From Photobacterium galatheae (GTDB lineage: Bacteria > Pseudomonadota > Gammaproteobacteria > Enterobacterales > Vibrionaceae): a stretch of 64,000 nucleotides of DNA. The stretch spans positions 62,001 to 126,000 of the forward strand of contig NZ_JMIB01000026.1 in assembly GCF_000695255.1 (NCBI RefSeq), given 5' to 3'. The notes beneath the pieces were generated by a model. It ran no database searches. It was not told the origin of the DNA and saw only the letters and a program-made list of their open reading frames with translations. The first letter of the stretch is position 1. The number at the start of each line of letters is the position of its first letter. A program made the translations under genes and the position numbers. Shown in pieces: positions 61,275 through 64,000 of the stretch.

Positions 61275-61300
61275 AGCGGAGAGAAATGTCTCCGCTTTTT
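61275..61300 (+). terminator. Intrinsic terminator
   Basis: The 8-bp perfect stem AGCGGAGA / TCTCCGCT with a GAAATG loop is followed by TTTTT. It lies 17 bases after the SDR remnant stop and may now serve the MsrA-like gene. Confidence 0.85.
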
Positions 61301-61392
61301 CATCTTTTTGATAAAAAATGAAATGAATTCTTGACCTCAGGTTAGGTTGAGGTTTTATCGTGGCGCCATGAACTTCGGATGATGGAGCAAAA

Positions 61393-62217
61393 ATGGAAAA
61401 GTTAATTCACCAGTACCTGAAAACACTGGATCTGCCGGCACCGCAACACACGCTGGCGTGGGTGCAGGCGTTACAGACGGCCCATTTGGCACGGTATCCG
61501 TTCTCTAGCGCCAATGTCATTCTGGGTCGGGCGCTGAGTCTGGAGCCTGAAGCATTATTCCTGCGTCTCGTGACTGAACGTAGCGGTGGATATTGTTTCG
61601 AGCATAATAAACTGATTTATCTGACCCTGAAACAGCTCGGGTTTGATGTTCGGCCGCTGATTGGCCGGGTGATGCTGAATGGGAATCCGGATAATGGCCG
61701 TTCACACCGCCTGACCTTGTTGACGCTGAATGACCGTCAGTATCTGATTGATGGCGGGTTTGGTGTGATGACGCCACGGCGGATTATTTCACTGGATGAG
61801 TATGAAGCACAGCCTGGATTGCGCCATGATTATTATCTGGAGCGGGACGGCCGGGGTGGGCTGATGCTCCTTGCCAAAAGCGGTGAGGCGGCACAAATTC
61901 TTTACCGTTTTGACTTTGCCGAGTATCTGGAGTCTGACTGTAATATCGGCCACTTTTACAGTCATCAATCGCCGGATGCGGCCTTTGTGAATCATCTGGT
62001 TGTGTCACGCATTCTGGAAAGTCGTCGTTACCTGATTCGTAACCTGACGTATGTTGAATCTGATGATGTGAACCAAACTGAAAAAGAAGTCAGTATCAGT
62101 GACAGCACCATGCTGCATCATTTGCTGACGACTCAATTGAAGCTGTCGTTCACTGAACAGGAAGCGGCGACTTTATTTGCACATCAGTCTGCAAAATTAC
62201 GCCAGTTACAGCGATAA
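61393..62217 (+). CDS. Arylamine N-acetyltransferase
   Basis: This 274-residue NAT transfers acetyl from acetyl-CoA to arylamines, hydrazines or related compounds. The catalytic triad is visible: Cys in RSGGYCFEHNKLIYLTLKQL near residues 69-88, His in RSHRLTLLTL near 104-113 and Asp in YLIDGGFGV near 118-126. The helical N-terminal opening and beta-barrel second half fit the family. AAAAATGGAAAAG holds a weak ribosome-binding site. Confidence 0.9.
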   Translation: MEKLIHQYLKTLDLPAPQHTLAWVQALQTAHLARYPFSSANVILGRALSLEPEALFLRLVTERSGGYCFEHNKLIYLTLKQLGFDVRPLIGRVMLNGNPDNGRSHRLTLLTLNDRQYLIDGGFGVMTPRRIISLDEYEAQPGLRHDYYLERDGRGGLMLLAKSGEAAQILYRFDFAEYLESDCNIGHFYSHQSPDAAFVNHLVVSRILESRRYLIRNLTYVESDDVNQTEKEVSISDSTMLHHLLTTQLKLSFTEQEAATLFAHQSAKLRQLQR

Positions 62218-62320
62218 ACGAAGGCTGGATCAGTGAACCGGAATTGATACTGGTTTTCTAATACAGAATATTTAGAATGATCGTTTATAAATGATGATCA
62301 AGAAAACCGGGAGATAAGCC

Positions 62321-62974
62321 GTGGATGCAACGCTCTATTATGTGCACGATCCCATGTGTAGCTGGTGCTGGGGGTATCAACCTGCCTTTCAGCGCCTGAA
62401 AGCCAAGTTGCCGGAGCATATCCATGTGAGATATGTCCTCGGCGGGCTGGCACCGGACAGTGATCAACCGATGCCGGAAGAGATGCAACAGATGCTTCAG
62501 CAAACCTGGCGACGTATTGAAGGACAACTTGGCACACCCTTTAACCATGACTTTTGGACGCACTGTCAGCCCCGACGCTCGACATATCCGGCTTGTCGGG
62601 CTGTGATTGCAGCGGAGCTGCAGGGACAGGGGGAAGCCATGATCGAGGCCATACAAAAAGCGTATTATCTTCGGGCGATGAATCCCTCGAATGCGGAAAC
62701 GCATGTACAGCTGGCTGAGGAATTAGGGTTCAATCCGGTGCAGTTTTCCCAGGATCTAACGAGTGAGGCCGTACAGACATTATTGGAACAACAACTGGCA
62801 TTGACGGCAGCACTGGGTGTCTCAGGCTTTCCATCGCTGGTGCTGGAAGTGAAGGGGCAGCGATGGCCCATTGCTGTGGCCTATCAGAATGAGCTGACCA
62901 CGCTGAATGACATGAACGATAGGCTGAGCTGGGCGAGAACAAAAGCGAAAGTCGCAGGCTGGATTTCAAAATAA
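62321..62974 (+). CDS. DsbA-family thioredoxin-fold protein (FrnE-like)
   Basis: This 217-residue cytoplasmic protein has a DsbA-like thioredoxin fold with an inserted helical domain. The redox motif CSWCWG near residues 13-18 (MCSWCWGYQPAF) carries the CxxC pair. A cis-Pro region follows in ALGVSGFPSLVLE near 162-174. Related proteins include FrnE and 2-hydroxychromene-2-carboxylate isomerase-like enzymes, often linked to oxidative stress. No signal peptide is present. It starts at GTG 62321 with GGGAGA upstream. Confidence 0.87.
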   Translation: MDATLYYVHDPMCSWCWGYQPAFQRLKAKLPEHIHVRYVLGGLAPDSDQPMPEEMQQMLQQTWRRIEGQLGTPFNHDFWTHCQPRRSTYPACRAVIAAELQGQGEAMIEAIQKAYYLRAMNPSNAETHVQLAEELGFNPVQFSQDLTSEAVQTLLEQQLALTAALGVSGFPSLVLEVKGQRWPIAVAYQNELTTLNDMNDRLSWARTKAKVAGWISK

Positions 62975-63000
62975 CCGGATGAATCCGGCGAGAGAGGAGA

Positions 63001-63028
63001 AAATAGGGGGAAATAGCCCCCTATTTTT
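63001..63028. terminator. Terminator between convergent DsbA-like and DUF2860 genes
   Basis: A 10-bp perfect stem AAATAGGGGG / CCCCCTATTT with a six-base loop is followed by TT. The A/T-rich arms suit both directions. Confidence 0.87.
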
Positions 63029-63040
63029 ACGGGTTCAGGT

Positions 63041-64000
63041 TCAGAATTTGTATGCCAGCCCGAGGGTGAACAGGGTTTGGGTTTCGTCGTAAAAGTTGAT
63101 ATTGGAAGACTGTTCGTCGACCCCGGCTCTGGCGATTACACTGGCATTGCGCCACTGAAAAGGTGCCAGATAAATCAAGGTCGCTGACAGGCCATAGCGA
63201 TGATCTTCCCGGGTTTTGTCAAAGATAGGATGCGTGTCTTCATAATCCACTTTGGCCGTACTGGCACCCAGCATAAAGAGATAACGCTGATAACGTTGTT
63301 TGGCTGTCAATTCAACACCATAGCGATTGTTGGCGATTGCTTTGCCTTCGGCCTTATCTTTGATGTAATGCAATTTCCAGTCGATGCCGAACCAACGGTT
63401 GAAGTCGATATTCTGACTGAGTGCGGCGTAATACAGTGCTCCTTCACGCTTTAAAGCTTCCTGTGTTGCTGCATCATACCCAGAACCGCTTTGCTCCTGC
63501 TCGATCCGGCGTTTTCCGCCGGCAAACTCAAACGACACAGTGCTGCCGGCAATGTGGTTGTATTCGAATACGCCTCCCCGAATTGTGCGGTCTGTTTTGG
63601 TTCTGGCCGAGCCGGTCAGAAAGGGATCTTCCCAGACTTCGTTATCCAGAAAACCGGGAATGAATCCCAGTCCGATGCTTGAACTGTCGTGCAAATAGTA
63701 ATTGACGCCAGTCTGCAGATAGAAACTGCTGGCCATGCCGCCCAGTGCCGATTTGAAGTAAAGGGCCGTCGATGGGGAGAGTCCCCATTGGAGATCCCAC
63801 ATGGGCAAAGGGAGCGTCTTTTCCTCTTTTGTGCCGGAATCATCCAGAGAATTGAGAACAGCAGGTTGTTCGGTGCTTAAATGAGAATCGTCCTGCATCC
63901 AGCTGAGGTGAAGACTGACATTGCCTGAAAGTCCGGGCCTGACCGCTTGCTGTGCTGAAACCGAACATGCAGTCAGCGCTGCCAGCATGAGCGCTGACTG
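63041..64000 (-). CDS. DUF2860 outer-membrane beta-barrel protein, 5' end cut by window edge
   Basis: At least 315 residues are visible on the minus strand. The frame stays open to the last base (codons before the ATG at 63988 read QSAL), so the real start is beyond the window. The N-terminus LAALTACSVSAQ is a signal sequence, and the LTAC could be a lipobox or simply part of a cleavable signal. The mature part shows alternating beta-strands with aromatic girdles, for example ALYFKSALGGMASSFYLQTG and NRYGVELTAKQRYQRYLFML, and ends with FTLGLAYKF, the C-terminal Phe expected for outer-membrane insertion. DUF2860 proteins occur in Vibrionaceae and have unknown function. Confidence 0.85.
   Translation of the reverse strand, partial: QSALMLAALTACSVSAQQAVRPGLSGNVSLHLSWMQDDSHLSTEQPAVLNSLDDSGTKEEKTLPLPMWDLQWGLSPSTALYFKSALGGMASSFYLQTGVNYYLHDSSSIGLGFIPGFLDNEVWEDPFLTGSARTKTDRTIRGGVFEYNHIAGSTVSFEFAGGKRRIEQEQSGSGYDAATQEALKREGALYYAALSQNIDFNRWFGIDWKLHYIKDKAEGKAIANNRYGVELTAKQRYQRYLFMLGASTAKVDYEDTHPIFDKTREDHRYGLSATLIYLAPFQWRNASVIARAGVDEQSSNINFYDETQTLFTLGLAYKF

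Overview
The window looks like chromosomal DNA of a marine gammaproteobacterium, most likely a member of the Vibrionaceae (Photobacterium/Grimontia/Vibrio-like). This is inferred from protein resemblance: enteric-like AroG, LeuE and TrhO, a LasA-type endopeptidase and a DUF2860 outer-membrane protein. Most of it is moderate-GC sequence filled with short, mostly monocistronic accessory and housekeeping genes: GNATs, AraC, LysR and DeoR regulators, LysE/EamA/MATE/TauE/BASS transporters, hydrolases and methyltransferases. Many genes end in clear intrinsic terminators. No rRNA, tRNA, CRISPR array or complete insertion sequence was seen.

Two blocks stand out as AT-rich and probably acquired. The first (bases 1 to about 5,860) holds a large unidentified protein cut by the left edge. 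After it come two paralogous lipoproteins with beta-propeller-like repeats, the second broken by a single-base frameshift. Each is followed by a decayed gene. The layout resembles a degenerating toxin/immunity or contact-competition island, but no toxin domain was recognised.

The second block (about 22,200 to 30,540) is the most interesting part. A 48-residue peptide gene (23,399-23,545), followed by an attenuator-like hairpin, precedes six tightly packed genes: two related HxD...H cupin/JmjC-type oxygenases, an ABC exporter, a JMJD6-like JmjC hydroxylase, an arginase-family protein with an N-terminal winged-helix-like extension, and a prolyl-4-hydroxylase-type oxygenase. The peptide ends in MMRPIRHIRSNHME, with Arg at every third position and one Pro. 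I read this as a RiPP pathway in which a peptide arginase turns Arg into ornithine and up to four Fe(II)/2-oxoglutarate oxygenases hydroxylate the core before export. I know of no described product of this enzyme combination.

The rest by region: 5.9-13.7 kb carries acetyltransferase, GFA, AraC, two LysE-type exporters (one LeuE-like), a DeoR/oxidoreductase/UPF0303 operon, PhzF and a membrane methyltransferase. 13.9-21.8 kb carries a LasA-like lytic protease, a RhlE-like helicase, UgpQ, a small zinc-ribbon protein, a MazG-like pyrophosphohydrolase, MATE, an alpha/beta hydrolase and a BASS transporter. 30.7-44.9 kb carries cobyric acid synthase, AroG, lipoproteins, a crotonase, a rhomboid protease, DUF1840, DJ-1/AraC, a methyltransferase, HAD, an esterase, TauE/SafE and a glutathione peroxidase. 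45.1-64 kb carries a Fur-box-like site with an orphan terminator, a secreted lipase-like protein, LysR/HisC-like/amino-acid binding protein, an S66 peptidase, GNAT/methyltransferase, patatin, ASCH, DUF2254, EamA, Def, MsrB, TrhO, an MsrA-like protein, NAT, a DsbA-like protein and a DUF2860 protein cut by the right edge.
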